Below the pieces are notes generated by a model. The model had not been told where the DNA came from, searched no databases, and was given only the letters and a program-made list of their open reading frames with translations. A stretch of 64,000 nt of DNA from Albula goreensis (Eukaryota > Chordata > Actinopteri > Albuliformes > Albulidae): positions 9,273,001 through 9,337,000 of the forward strand of contig CM040744.1 of the NCBI GenBank assembly GCA_022829145.1, in the 5' to 3' direction. Positions 12,001 to 24,900 of this stretch are shown piece by piece. Position 1 is the stretch's first letter, and each line of letters starts with the position of its first letter. Both the position numbers and the translations under genes were made by a program.

Positions 12001-15000
12001 TTTTATAATTACTATAATTTATAATTACCTGCCCAAGCAGTTTTAATAAGACTGACTTGTGCAGTTGTGCATGTAGTTGTACCTTGTGACTACTAGAGTC
12101 ATGTTCATTTTCTTAAGGCCCCTCAAGAGACTAAAGTTGGACTTTGACATTAATACATATTACTTTCCGACTGGATTTATGGAATTTTAAATGTAAAGGC
12201 AGCAGGCGTGAAGTGGGTTGAAGTTTTGGGAACCATTATATTTTTAAGAGATACAAATATTCTTTACTGTAAAATGAAATTAGTTTAATCCTCCCTGCTA
12301 GACGAAACTCCAACTCCGACGGACACGTCGGCCGGTTCCCAGTTCAGTTTCTCTCCCGAGACCCTGTCCACCCCGAGCCCACAGAGGCCCCGTCCGCGCA
12401 CCTCCAACCTGCAAAGTGCCTGCCGCCTCACCCTGGCCACCCACAGAGTGTACAGCCGAGAGCTGAGGCTCCCCGAGGGCGTGGAGGTCATCAGGGTCAC
12501 CCCGTCGGCAGGTCAGCGCACGCTCTTGCATCACATTCACACGTTCACACATTACCATCTTCACACATTCACACATTAATATTCACACATTCCCATATGC
12601 CCTCTTTCACAGCATCCTGCTTCACCAGTAAGATGGTCTACTCTTGTTAGCAGACATGGATCCTTTTATTTTTTTGCATATATTTATATAATTTCTCTCC
12701 CCCCATATGTACACGCTCAAATTTCTACAAAGTTAGTGGGTTGAAGTTTTTAAAAATTAAATCAATTTTATGTTTTTTGTCACAGGACACCTAAGCTCCT
12801 CCTCCTTGCAGCCAGCGGGCCGGGCCCCCTACCTCGTAGCCACTTCCTGTTCAGATGGGAAAGTGAGGTTCTGGCGGTGCCGGACCACAGTGGAACCGGA
12901 CACTCTCGCTGAGACCTCGTACTCGTGGGAAGAGTGGCCGCTGCTGGTGGAGGAGGGCCGACCCAGCAGCAGCGCTGTGAGCGTCCCGGGGCGGCCAGTG
13001 GAAGTCAGCTGCTGCCACACCAGCCGTGTAGCGGTGGCGTACAGGCAAGAGCGCCCCCTTCAGGGCACCACAGACTCCACCACATGCGTGAGCATATTCC
13101 AGTGTGAGTCCACGGGCGGGTCTCAGTGGATGCTGGAGCAGACCCTGAGATTGGATGAGGCAAGCTCCACCCCGAACCACAAGTCTGGAGTGGACAAAAC
13201 TTCTGTCATCGTCCCGCACAACGGCCAAGAGATACACCTAACAAATGCAGACTGCTTGGAGTTCAGCCTCAAGTCTCTGGTCCATCTGGACTGGGTGTCC
13301 AGAGAAGACGGGTCTCATATTTTAACAGTGGGTGTGGGGTCCAAGCTCCACATGTACGGGTTGCTGGCGGGTAAGCCTGGTGAGCTGGGCCTGAACGAGG
13401 GAACGAGGGAGAGCCCACGGGAACGCAATTCATCCCGGCTCGTCCTCCTCCGCTCGGTGGACCTGGTGTCATCAGTAGAGGGCGCCCTCCCAGTGCCCGT
13501 CTCCCTCTCCTGGGTGCGTGACGGCATCCTTGTCGTGGGCATGGACTGTGAGATGCATGTCTACTCCCAATGGCAGCCCCCGGCGCCTGCTAAGCCGGCG
13601 GCGCCCGACACTGATGTGGGCAGCGTGAGCTCGCTGATCGCTGCGGTGAAGCAGTCGCAGGAGGAGGGGCTGAGCCCGCCTCCGCCTAAGAAGACTCTGA
13701 CACGCTCCATGACCAGCCTGGCGCAGAAGCTGAGCGGGAAGCGGACGATGTACGACCTGCCTGCGGAGATGGAGGACTACGGGCTGTTCGAGGCGGCGCA
13801 CCACCTCTTCCCCACCCTGCCGCAGTACCACCCCTTCCAGCTGATGGAGCTGATGGACCTGGGAAAGGTACGCCGGGCCAAGGCCATCCTCTCACACCTA
13901 GTGAAGTGCATCGCCGGCGAGATTGTGGCCCTCAAGGATGACCCGGCCAATCAGGAGCGGCGCCTCCGCTCCCTCACCATCTCCGCCAGCGGGAGCACGG
14001 CCCGCGACCCCAAGCTCTTCAACAAGAGCGAGAACTCGGACTACACAGAGATCGACTCCATCCCACCCCTGCCCCTGTATGCGCTGCTGGCAGCCGACGA
14101 GGACGCCGCCCCCAAACCCAAAGACAAGACGGCGAGTGTGAGCGGGGACAGCGGCCACGGCTCCAGCCAGGTGGACACCTACGACGAGCTCTTTCAGGCC
14201 TCTGGGCTCGGCCCCAGTGAGGTGGACCCCTTGGGCAGTGACCAGGAGGACGATGCCCCAAAGGTCATTGACCTCTCCCAGTACAGCCCCACTTTCTTCG
14301 GCCCGGAGCACGCCCAGGTCCTGTCCAGCCATCTCCTTCACTCCAGCCTTCCTGGCCTGACCAGAATGGAGCAGATGTCCCTGATGGCCCTGGCCGACAC
14401 CATCGCCACCACCAGCACGGACATCGGGGAAAGTCAAGGCAAAAGTCAAGGTAAGCGAGCGCATCCCCCGTGACGCGGTCGATGAGCCTCGTGGATGAAA
14501 AAGCTCCTCACACCTTTTGGTGCTCTCCTCCACTGAACAGGTGGCGAGACCCTGGACGAGTGCGGTTTGAAGTTCCTGCTTGCTGTGCGTCTCCACACCT
14601 TTCTGTCGACCTCTCTGCCCCTGGCCCACCGGGCCCAGCTGCTCCGCCACGGTAGGCGACTGGAAAAAGTGAACGCAGCATGTTACTGTGAACTCCCACG
14701 TGCCCTGAATGCGGTGTAAGCTGTCAAAACCCCAGCGTGCAGCAGTCTCCCAGCAAACGTTTGGTTTGAACTGGAAAAAAAAGTGATACTTGGTTTAACA
14801 AAGTTATAAAGTTCAGAGAATGTTTGTGGAAGTATCACTTTTTCCAGTGTAATTAATGTTCTATGATATGTTATGAAATTCTCTTGGAACATTTATTTTT
14901 TTCCTCCTGAAATTGGTTTTTCTTCAGAAAAATATACTTATTTATAACTTAACAAGTACTTGTTTATTTCTGTAGAGAAAACTTTTCCATGGACGTCAGA

Positions 15001-15894
15001 AAGTCACTGCAGACACCAGTCAGTAAAACAAAGAGAATAATGGAATGAATAAGAACAAAAATTAAAGTGCTCAAATGTATTATACAAACAATAGGGCAAC
15101 GCAGAGTTTAGCCAGTGTCCATTCCCAAAGGTAGAATAACTATCCTCCTGCATTCTACAGTATGTGTGCCTCAAGGACATCTATTTGGTGTTTAAACAAT
15201 TTAATTGATGTAGTGGGACAAATTAATTCCAATATCTTCTCTTGCGAAATGTTATACACAGAATTTGAACAGAAAGAAGAGTCTGAGTCAATTTCAAACA
15301 GTGCTTGACAACAGTTTGCTCAAAAGTTTGCCCTGCAGTTTTATCAGGTGTAGAATTTATAATGAGTTGAACTGTGACAAGGCCAAAAAATAATCCCTCC
15401 ATGTATTATTAGTCTCTGTCATGGCACAGTTTTTTTTTTAATCAACTCAGATGCTTGAAGCCAGAATTTTCTCACTCAACTTGAGGACTCTGGTCTATGT
15501 TCTGTTGCATCCATTCCACATGGGGGTGGAAATGCATAGAATTGCATTGGAACTTAATTGTGAAAGACCTCCTGGTGTTTAAGACGTGTACATAACGACA
15601 TGTTATGACAGTGTATGCACAACATGGTGGAATTCCTGATCCTCAAACATCCACAAACCATCAGCTATAAGTGGAGCCAGAACTCATTCAAGCTTGAATA
15701 TTATTTCTTTGTGCAGTTACATTTTCCACATTTAGAAAATGTAACCCTCTGGTGTATGACTCAAATGTGAATATTAAAATGGTAGATTGATATGTGAGTC
15801 TGTAACACAATAGCAGAATAAGAGCCAAGCCAAGTCTGTTTTAAAGGAGTTAATGTCATATGAATGGCTCGGTTTAAACAATACAGTTGAATAA

Positions 15895-15934
<40 letters not shown>

Positions 15935-18900
15935 AGCAAATTCTGCATAGCAGCATTGTCATGACTAACAGCTCAGTCAATATTCAAACATATTTAATCC
16001 CATTTGAAAAATTGTTACATGTTTTCCTGGAACTGCCAATCAGATTGTGATTTATGTGGCAGTATTGCCATCCAGTGCAATTCACAGGGTTCCCACAGGT
16101 CCTCGAAAAGCTTGAAAGCGCTTAATTTTGAATGCAGAAAATTCAAGGTTGTGGATGCGATTGACTCTGAGTACTCAGTGGTGCTTTTTTTCTGTAGCTA
16201 AGCAATACATATCACACATAACAAGAACTGTTGCAGCTGCGAATTCAATGACATCAATGTTCTTTTCCCTGAGGCATCCAGGCTCTGATTTCAGTTTTTA
16301 GGTTGCTGCGATCTTGCAAGACATTTTTATCTTTTCATACATAGATATTATAGAATCATTCAGTTATGACAAAATCTTTTCTTTGAAAATTGTCATTGAA
16401 GGTCCTTGAAACTTCCTTGAGTTTGCAGTAAAAACACTGAAGCGACCCTGAATCCAGCTGAAGTTGCTTCCTACCCCCACAGGGCTTTCGACGTGCCACT
16501 TTGCATGGGCCTTCCACTCGGAGGCGGAAGAGGAGCTCCTCAACATGCTACCCGCCCTGCAGAAGGGCGACCCCACCTGGGCCGAGCTCAGGGCCATGGG
16601 CCTGGGCTGGTGGCTGCGCAGCACCAACAAGCTGCGCAGGTGCATGGAGAAGGTGCGTTTGGGAAAAACATGGGGGGGGCTTACGCAGCGCCCTTTCCCC
16701 CTGGTTTGCCATACACTGCATTAGACTTTTCAGAGATTATGTTTAACATGCTATATGGGTTAAGATCAGATTTTGCTCTCCACATCTTAAATTAGGTAAG
16801 TGATCATGTTTACGCTGCTGCCTCACATTAACAGGGGTTCACACAGTGTAGTGTCTGGTTCAGCACCCTCACCTACATTGCTTTAGTAAATATCCAACTG
16901 TACAAATAGGCGTAATGCGTAATGTAAAATGTGTCTTGTAAGGAGCTCGGTGCTATAATGTCTGCCAAATGCCTAAAATGTAGATAGGAGTGAATTAAGT
17001 CGTCCTTAAACGGTCCTGTTTTAAACATTTTCATGTATTTGTCTTTATGTAAAACAAATGAAGCATGGTGACTGGATTATAGTGGTGCTGCACTATAGAA
17101 TGGGACACTGTAGTCCTACTTCCTATTTTAGTCACTTTTTGCATTCATCATATTCCAAATCCCTTGGCTAGATGATGTGATTTCTTTTAAACAGGTGGCA
17201 AAAGCAGCTTTTCAGAGGAACAACGATCCCCTGGACGCTGCCATTTTTTATCTCGCCATGAAGAAGAAAGCGGTGGTTTGGGGATTATACAGGTACGTCT
17301 TTTTGATCATCACGCCTTAAATTAGCTTTATCTACACATCCCCAGGGAGCGGCATGCTTACAGTACTAGATAAAAAGCTTAAAACTAAAACTTAAATCCA
17401 CAAACTGCTGCCTCTGTAAGGGCCCAGAAGAATGCAAAGATGACGGCGTTCTTCAACAACAACTTCAGCGAGGACAGATGGAGGAGGGCGGCGCTGAAGA
17501 ACGCCTTCTCTCTGCTGGGGAAGCAGCGCTTTCAGCACTCTGCGGCCTTCTTTCTGCTGGCGGGCTCCCTGAAGGACGCTGTCGAGGTCAGGGAATCACT
17601 GCCACCCACATGGCGGCCAACACCACGGCGTCACAGCCGCGCTAAACTCAGTAATGTGCAGCTCAAGTCGAGCTGTAGAGATCGGACCTCAGGGGACTGC
17701 TCTCCTTGCCAAAACTATATTTTGCCCTGACATTTGTACAGAATACTGTGCAATTTTTACCCAGTGAACAACTTGCTGAAATTTCTCTTGCTAAATTTAC
17801 ACTGTAAACCATTTTAAAAGTAAGAAACCTAAAGGGAAATGGACCAGAAACAAGTTTTTTCACTTTTCTAGAGTACTTTTTATTCCTCTCCTGGTTTGTC
17901 TATTTAAAATCATGCTTGTGGTTTTTATTTGAGGGATATTTTGTCTTAAACCATTTCCATTGAGATTACCACTTCCAGTCAAATATTTTGTCAGCATCAC
18001 TTTGTGAGGATCCTTCATATTTAACACTTTCAGGTGTGCCTTGAGAAGCTGCAGGACCTCCAGCTGGCCCTGGTGATTGCTCGTCTGTATGAGTCAGAGT
18101 TTGAGACCTCCTCCACCTACAAGCACATCCTGCAGAGGCAGGTGCTGGGCCATGACACTGAAGCCCACCAGGACCCCTTCCTACGGAGCATGGCTCACTG
18201 GATCCTGGAGGACTACAGCCGGGCACTGGACACCCTGCTGGAGCAGCCCAGTTCAAGCCCAGACACGGGTACTAAACCTGGCAAATCACCACCCATCAGT
18301 GTCATGTGCTGTTGCTTACTGTATAATAAGCATTGTTTATTATACAATAAGCAACTGCTGTATTTTAGGGATTATATTACACATATGTGTATATGGCCAA
18401 TTGTACTTGTATGTGAGTAAGTATGTAGGTCCTATGTGAATTTATACTGCTACACAACACAAAGATGAATAAGATAAGATTGATTAATTATGTCACATTG
18501 CATGGCCTTATCAGATGATGTTATTGTCCATCAAAGGCTCTGAGTCGTTTTCTTGTGCACTCTTGTGACAGATGCCACCGCCAGGTCCCCTTGTCACCCT
18601 GAGGTTTTTAACTTTTACACCTACCTCCGAACACACCCCCTGTTGCTACGCCGCCACTTTGGGACCTCAGAGAAGTCATCCAATAAAGTAGGCTTGACTG
18701 CTGAGAGCCGGCGCTTTGCTGACTCTATCAGCCTGGTGGAGAGGAGGCTGTTTTTCACTGCTGCTTATGCCCACTTTCAAGCTGGCTGCCCGATGTTGGC
18801 CCTTGAGGTCCTCTCCAAAATGCCAAAGGTAGTGAAGAAATCAAAATTGCTATTGAGCCAGGATAACCCTACTGTTCCCCCCACCCCCACTGAGTCCAAG

Positions 18901-21900
18901 CCAGAAAAGGCCTCAGACCTGGACTGGTCTCAGCCAGTGGTCAACGGGTTTGAGTCAGCCTGCAACAGCCTGTCCAACAGCCAGTCAGACTCTGTGCTCA
19001 GCTTTGACTGGAGCCAGCCTTCCATGGCCATCCCGGACGAGCCCCTCGAGCTGAAGTGGGACAGCGACAAAGACGACTCGGATGACGAGGAGTCGGGCTT
19101 GGCCATGAAAAACCTCAGCACAGAGAACAACGGTGTCTTCAAGGACACGGCCGACACCACCTCCTCCGCGTCTGAGAGCCTCTGCCCGACATCAGAGGAG
19201 GACGTCATCACGCCCTCCGAGGACATTCTGACGGCCCAGCTCAAGTTCAGCGCCTGCCTGAAGATCCTCACCACTGAGCTGCGGACGCTGTCGACGGGGT
19301 ACGAGCTGGACGGCGGGAAGCTGCGGCACCAGCTGTGCCACTGGCTGGAGAGGGAGGTGGTGGCGCTGCAGAGGAGCTGCAGGTACAACCCTGGTCTGCA
19401 GGAGGTGGCAGAGGGCATCGCCGGTGAGGCCGCTCAAGCCGACGCGGAGAAGCAGGCCGGGGCCGCGGCCTTCAGGGAGTGGCAGCGCAGACGCAGGCAG
19501 TGGCTCCGCAGAAACCAGCCCCTCCTGCGCATGTTTCTCAGCTACTGCAGCCTTCACGGCTCGCACGGAGGGGGCCTGGCCTCCGTCAGAATGGAGCTCA
19601 TTCTGCTACTGCAGGAGTCGCAGCAGGTGATGCACCCAAAAAACACCATGTTACATGCATATATACATGGGCCTTATTTTGGTCTGGGTTTAGCTTGGTG
19701 GCTGTTAAAATAGACCTCATCCAAGTGATTCTGATTATGTATTCGGTGTCCCTAACCCTTACTTCAAACCCATAATATCAAGTGGACCAGTAAGAATATA
19801 GATGGACCCACGAACAGGTTCTGTAGGATGAGCTTGAAGTGTATAGATCTGCCTTTTGTGCCTTGAGTTTATTTGATCAGGCTTATTATATTTATTCTTA
19901 TTGCATAATTATTAATTCATAATTTTTAAAATAAATCAAAAGCCAACAGTTTCTTCAGGAAGATATTACACTCATAAACTAGATTTTCCATTGCTAACAT
20001 ATTAATCCCTTATTTTAAAGTATTTTTTAACAAGAGAACTGTCTGAATATATTGTACCTTCTGGCAAATTTTGTGAGGTGGCACGGTTTGTTGGATTAAT
20101 AAAAGTAATTCATATTTAACTCATAAAAATGGACAATTTTACAAGGCCATAAATAAAGACATCCACTGTCTTTGAGAACATCTGCTCAGATGTGCAATCA
20201 ATCTTAGATGGCCCTGTTTAACCTCATAATAAAAAAAATAGGCTCAATTACTGTTTTCATTATGAAGATGAATTGCCCAGTACTCTAAATGTTCTGTCAT
20301 GATTCTTCATCTTGCCGTAATTTCTATTTTTAGTATTTTACCAACTCTGCTTTGTTGCAGCTGCAGTGAGATACAAAGTAATTGTGTTGTTTGTGACAGC
20401 ATGTGAGCACCTCCTATTTCTTTTGGCAGAGTGAGCCTGACTTTCTTGTCTGTGTGTGTGTCTGTCTCGTTGTCTGTGTGTGTCTGTGTGTCTCATTGTC
20501 TGTGTGTGTGTGTCTGTCTGTCTGTGTCGGTCTCGTTGTTTGTTTGTGTGTGTGTGTGTGTGTCAGGATGACACTGCCCAGGCCACTGTGAGTCCCTCTC
20601 AACAGCAGCAGCAGGCTTCAATCCCGCTCCTGCTAGCGTGCACAGCCAGCGCCAAAACAGTGGTGGCCAATCCCATAGTGCACCTGACCAACCTCACGCA
20701 TGACATCCTTCACACCATCACTGCCCTGGACTCGCCCCCGCATCCAGACATCATCAACAACAAGGTCTGGTGTTTTTATCACTTTGCTTTCTTATAAATA
20801 TTGCATAACCAATATGGCCAGACCAGATTTCAAATCTTTGTCTGCCACAAACACGCACATAAAAAAGTCCTCATAAGAGACACAGTTTGCTCACCATTGG
20901 AAAAGCCAGTTTGTTTTGGACAGGACTTATTTTCCTTGGCTTATCTGTCTATTTAATAACAAGATTTATACTACATCACTGTCATATACTCAGTTGCCTT
21001 TCAGTAAGTTTAGGTTATGATCAAGACGTGAATCCTGTAAGATGCATCAGCCCTTGAGGGCTGGTGTATATGTTGGTTTTGGTATACATTTTTCAGAACT
21101 TAAGTGCTTAACTCCATCCACATTCCTTGTATACCTGCTTCTCCAGATCTACGTTATGCACACGCTGGCAGCATCCCTGTCAGCCTGCATTTACCAGTGT
21201 CTCTGCGACGGCCACAGCTACAGGTGAGTGTCAGTCTTAAAGTCGCAAAGATACGCGTCCCATTTAATCCCCCGTATTAAAAAAGCATGACAGAAATGCT
21301 TTCCCCACTAATAAAACATATATACCGTCTAGACCTGTCATGTAGTACTGAATTGGAATGTCATCAGTCTGGTTTTCTACTGCAATCGACATGAATGTCC
21401 AACTCATTACTTTATATTTCTGAATCCACTTGTATAATGCATGAAGGGAATGCCAACAGCGGTTCTACAGCACTGTGAAGAGTTTTCCTCAAAATGTTAA
21501 ATGTGACGTAAAGCCTGTCCTTTCATTGAGAAGTTTTGTTCGTGTTCATTGAAAGATTTGAGCTAAGGAGGTCAAGTGCCAGTCTTCAGACAGGAAGGGT
21601 AATCCACCCTAGAAAGGATCCTTTCTCTCTCCTTCAGAGCAGGGCATTGACTCTGGGCATTAATGATATAATGGTCCCATGACTCTGGAGTCAGGGATAG
21701 GGGGGTTGGGTGGTTTTTAGGATTTCATTTACCATTTCACAACCCCTAATTTTATTTCCTGTATGGATATATGCGGATAGTTTTGTACAGCCTGTGCAAA
21801 AATCTTTTGTACTATTCAGTATGGCAGGGAACTACAGCCTTATTTGAACTGTTGTGTCTGCTTTTACCCAGACTTCAGTCCTTTTTTAAAAACAAGGTAT

Positions 21901-24900
21901 TGTGGTTGTCTTGAAAGCTTCCTGACAATACTAATTTAATCATGTAATAGAGTTTATATAATGATAATGAATTGCCTTTTTCACATTCAGTAATTCTGTG
22001 TTTACAATACACAAAATGGTGTATACAGAATATTTTGAATTTAAAAATAATTGCTATTAGGTTATCTAGTTACTTTGCATTGTAAAAAATTGTACCAACA
22101 TTGTAATGGGCCCTAGTTGGCTTCTCATCCTTCTTAAACCAAAGCCTTTTTCTATTCTGCTGTGTGCAGTTGCTTGAAGTGCTTTTGCTGCATTATTGCT
22201 GTTTTGGAGAGCCTTTTTGTTCTGTGGTTCTATGTATGAATTCTTTACTGTAACCAGAGGGTGTACTGCGCTGTGTCAAGATTTAATGGGTTGATGGTTT
22301 TATCAGCCTGAGCTGGCTGCCTGATGCGATTTGTGAGGGTTTGCGATGGCAGCACAAAGGAGGGCTTTGTACGAAGACCACCATCCAAATTCCACTGTTG
22401 AAAAATGAACGGCCTTTTTTGTTCACCGCATGTGTTCAGCCAGCGTCCTGTTTGTCTTTCTGCTGTTCTGTTTTCGATTCTGTTGCTGGTTTATTGATGG
22501 TGTTTTGCCGTGTTTCTCAGCCATGTGAACCAGTTTACTGGGATTGTGTACCAGAGCTCCCTGCTGTCACAGCAGCATCCAGGGAGAACCATCAGCATGG
22601 AGGAGACCGTCCTACCCAACACATCCCCAGCACAGTGGCCAGGTAACCATACACTCAACACACCCATTGTTACCCAGCACAGTGGCCAGGTAACCATACA
22701 CACTCAACACACCCATTATTACCCAGCACAGTGGCCAGGTAACCATACACACTCAACACACCCATTATTACCCAGCACAGTGGCCAGGTAACCATACACA
22801 CTCAACACACCCATTATTACCCAGCACAGTGGCCAGGTAACCACACACTCAACACACCCATTATTACCCAGCACAGTGGCCAGGTAACCATACACACTCA
22901 ACACACCCATTATTACCCAGCACAGTGGCCAGGTAACCACACACTCAACACACCCATTATTACCCAGCACAGTGGCCAGGTAACCATACACACTCAACAC
23001 ACCCATTATTACCCAGCACAGTGGCCAGGTAACCATACACACTCAACACACCCATTATTACCCAGCACAGTGGCCAGGTAACCATCAACACACCCTCAAC
23101 ACACCCATTATTACTCAACACACCCATTATTACCCAGCACAGTGGCCAGGTAACCACACACTCAACACACCCATTATTACCCAGCACAGTGGCCAGGTAA
23201 CCATACACACTCAACACACCCATTATTACCCAGCACAGTGGCCAGGTAACCACACACTCAACACACCCATTATTACCCAGCACAGTGGCCAGGTAACCAC
23301 ACACTGAAAACACCATTATTACCCAGCACAGTGGCCAGGTAACCACACACTGAAAACACCATTATTACCCAGCACAGTGGCCAGGTAACCACACACTCAA
23401 CACACCCATTATTACCCAGCACAGTGGCCAGGTAACCATACACACTCAACACACCCATTATTACCCAGCACAGTGGCCAGGTAACCATACACACTCAACA
23501 CACCCATTATTACCCAGCACAGTGGCCAGGTAACCATACACACTCAACACACCCATTATTACCCAGCACAGTGGCCAGGTAACCATACACACTCAACACA
23601 CCCATTATTACCCAGCACAGTGGCCAGGTTAACACTCACTCTGAACACACCCATTATTACCCAGCACAGTGGCCAGGTAACCACACACTCAACACACCCA
23701 TTATTACCCAGCACAGTGGCCAGGTTAACACTCACTCTGAACACACCCATTATTACCCAGCACAGTGGCCAGGTTAACACTCACTCTGAACACACCCATT
23801 ATTACCCAGCACAGTGGCCAGGTTAACACACACACTGAACACACACCCATTATTACCCAGCACAGTGGCCAGGTTAACACTCACTCTGAACACACCCATT
23901 ATTACCCAGCACAGTGGCCAGGTTAACACTCACTCTGAACACAGCCAGAAGGCCCAGTCTTGCCCAGTGCAAAATACACATAGCACATAACACATAACTG
24001 TACCCTCATCATGCACAACACCCTGGTCCAGTGGTGAGGTAAACTGTTACGCTAAACATGCCACGATGATTGAGCCCGCTGGTATTCATTTGAATTATTA
24101 TTATTTTTAGCACCTGTTTTGAATTCTCACACACTCTCTAGGCAAAATCTCACATCCACATGTTTTTCGGCCCTGGGTCTGACAGGTATTGGCGCGCTGG
24201 TCCGCCTCCTAAACTCAGCCGGGGAGGAGAACCAGCCAGGCCTGACGGTGCTCCTGTGCGAGATCCTCACAGCCGTCCTGCTCAGCCTCTTTGTGCACGG
24301 CCTGGCCACGCACTCCAGCAACGAGCTATTCCGAATCGTGGCACACCCACTCAACAGCAAGCTCTGGGTGGCCGTGTTCGGTGGGGGCGCCCGCATCCCC
24401 ATCGTGGAGAAGCCCAGCCTGGTTAAACAGGCCTCAGGTTGGTCTGCTTCCCTGTTCAACTCACTCTGCACCAGCATCATTACAGTTTTGTGTTTGCACA
24501 AGCTTTCAGGCTGTTGGCATAATACTGTGAGATGTAATCTCCTCAGATTGCATTAGAAAGCAAATGCAGGAAAGGAGAACCTGTTTTTCTTTTTTGTGTA
24601 ATTTTTTAATTGTATCCGCTTTGCAATCTCGATTGACACCAGTTGACCTCTGTGTTTGAAATTATAGATTAATTCTTGTTTAACGAGATTCTATTCATTA
24701 TCTTATTAGCTTATTATGTGAGACAGACAAAGCTCTGTTCGTCTGTGGAAGGAAGTCAACCCTTATTAAACCCTGTCAAATGAATGGCATTGGTGGGCTC
24801 CTATTTATGGCTCTGTTTCTTAATGTGGAAGGTCCCTTTTGTCCATTCAGTGTCATCAGCCAATGAAGAGTCGGACAGGCGACCCAAACGCTTCAAGCTG

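Noticed and set aside
13898..14650. 250-residue reading frame on the minus strand
   Set aside because: Lies opposite the GC-rich 1,665-base DMXL1 exon. Stop-free only because of codon composition, with no family resemblance.
15897..15933. Poly-T as the tail of a retroposon on the minus strand
   Set aside because: No SINE or LINE body, and no target duplication seen beside it.
22719..23780. Minus-strand repetitive reading frames encoding VTWPLCWVIMGV-type repeats
   Set aside because: They arise from the 49-bp repeat, whose unit length is not a multiple of three and cycles the frame. No start, splice or family support.
22626..23945. CRISPR-like array of regular repeats
   Set aside because: Spacers between the cores are also repeated and not unique, and the locus is a vertebrate intron. 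It is a minisatellite.
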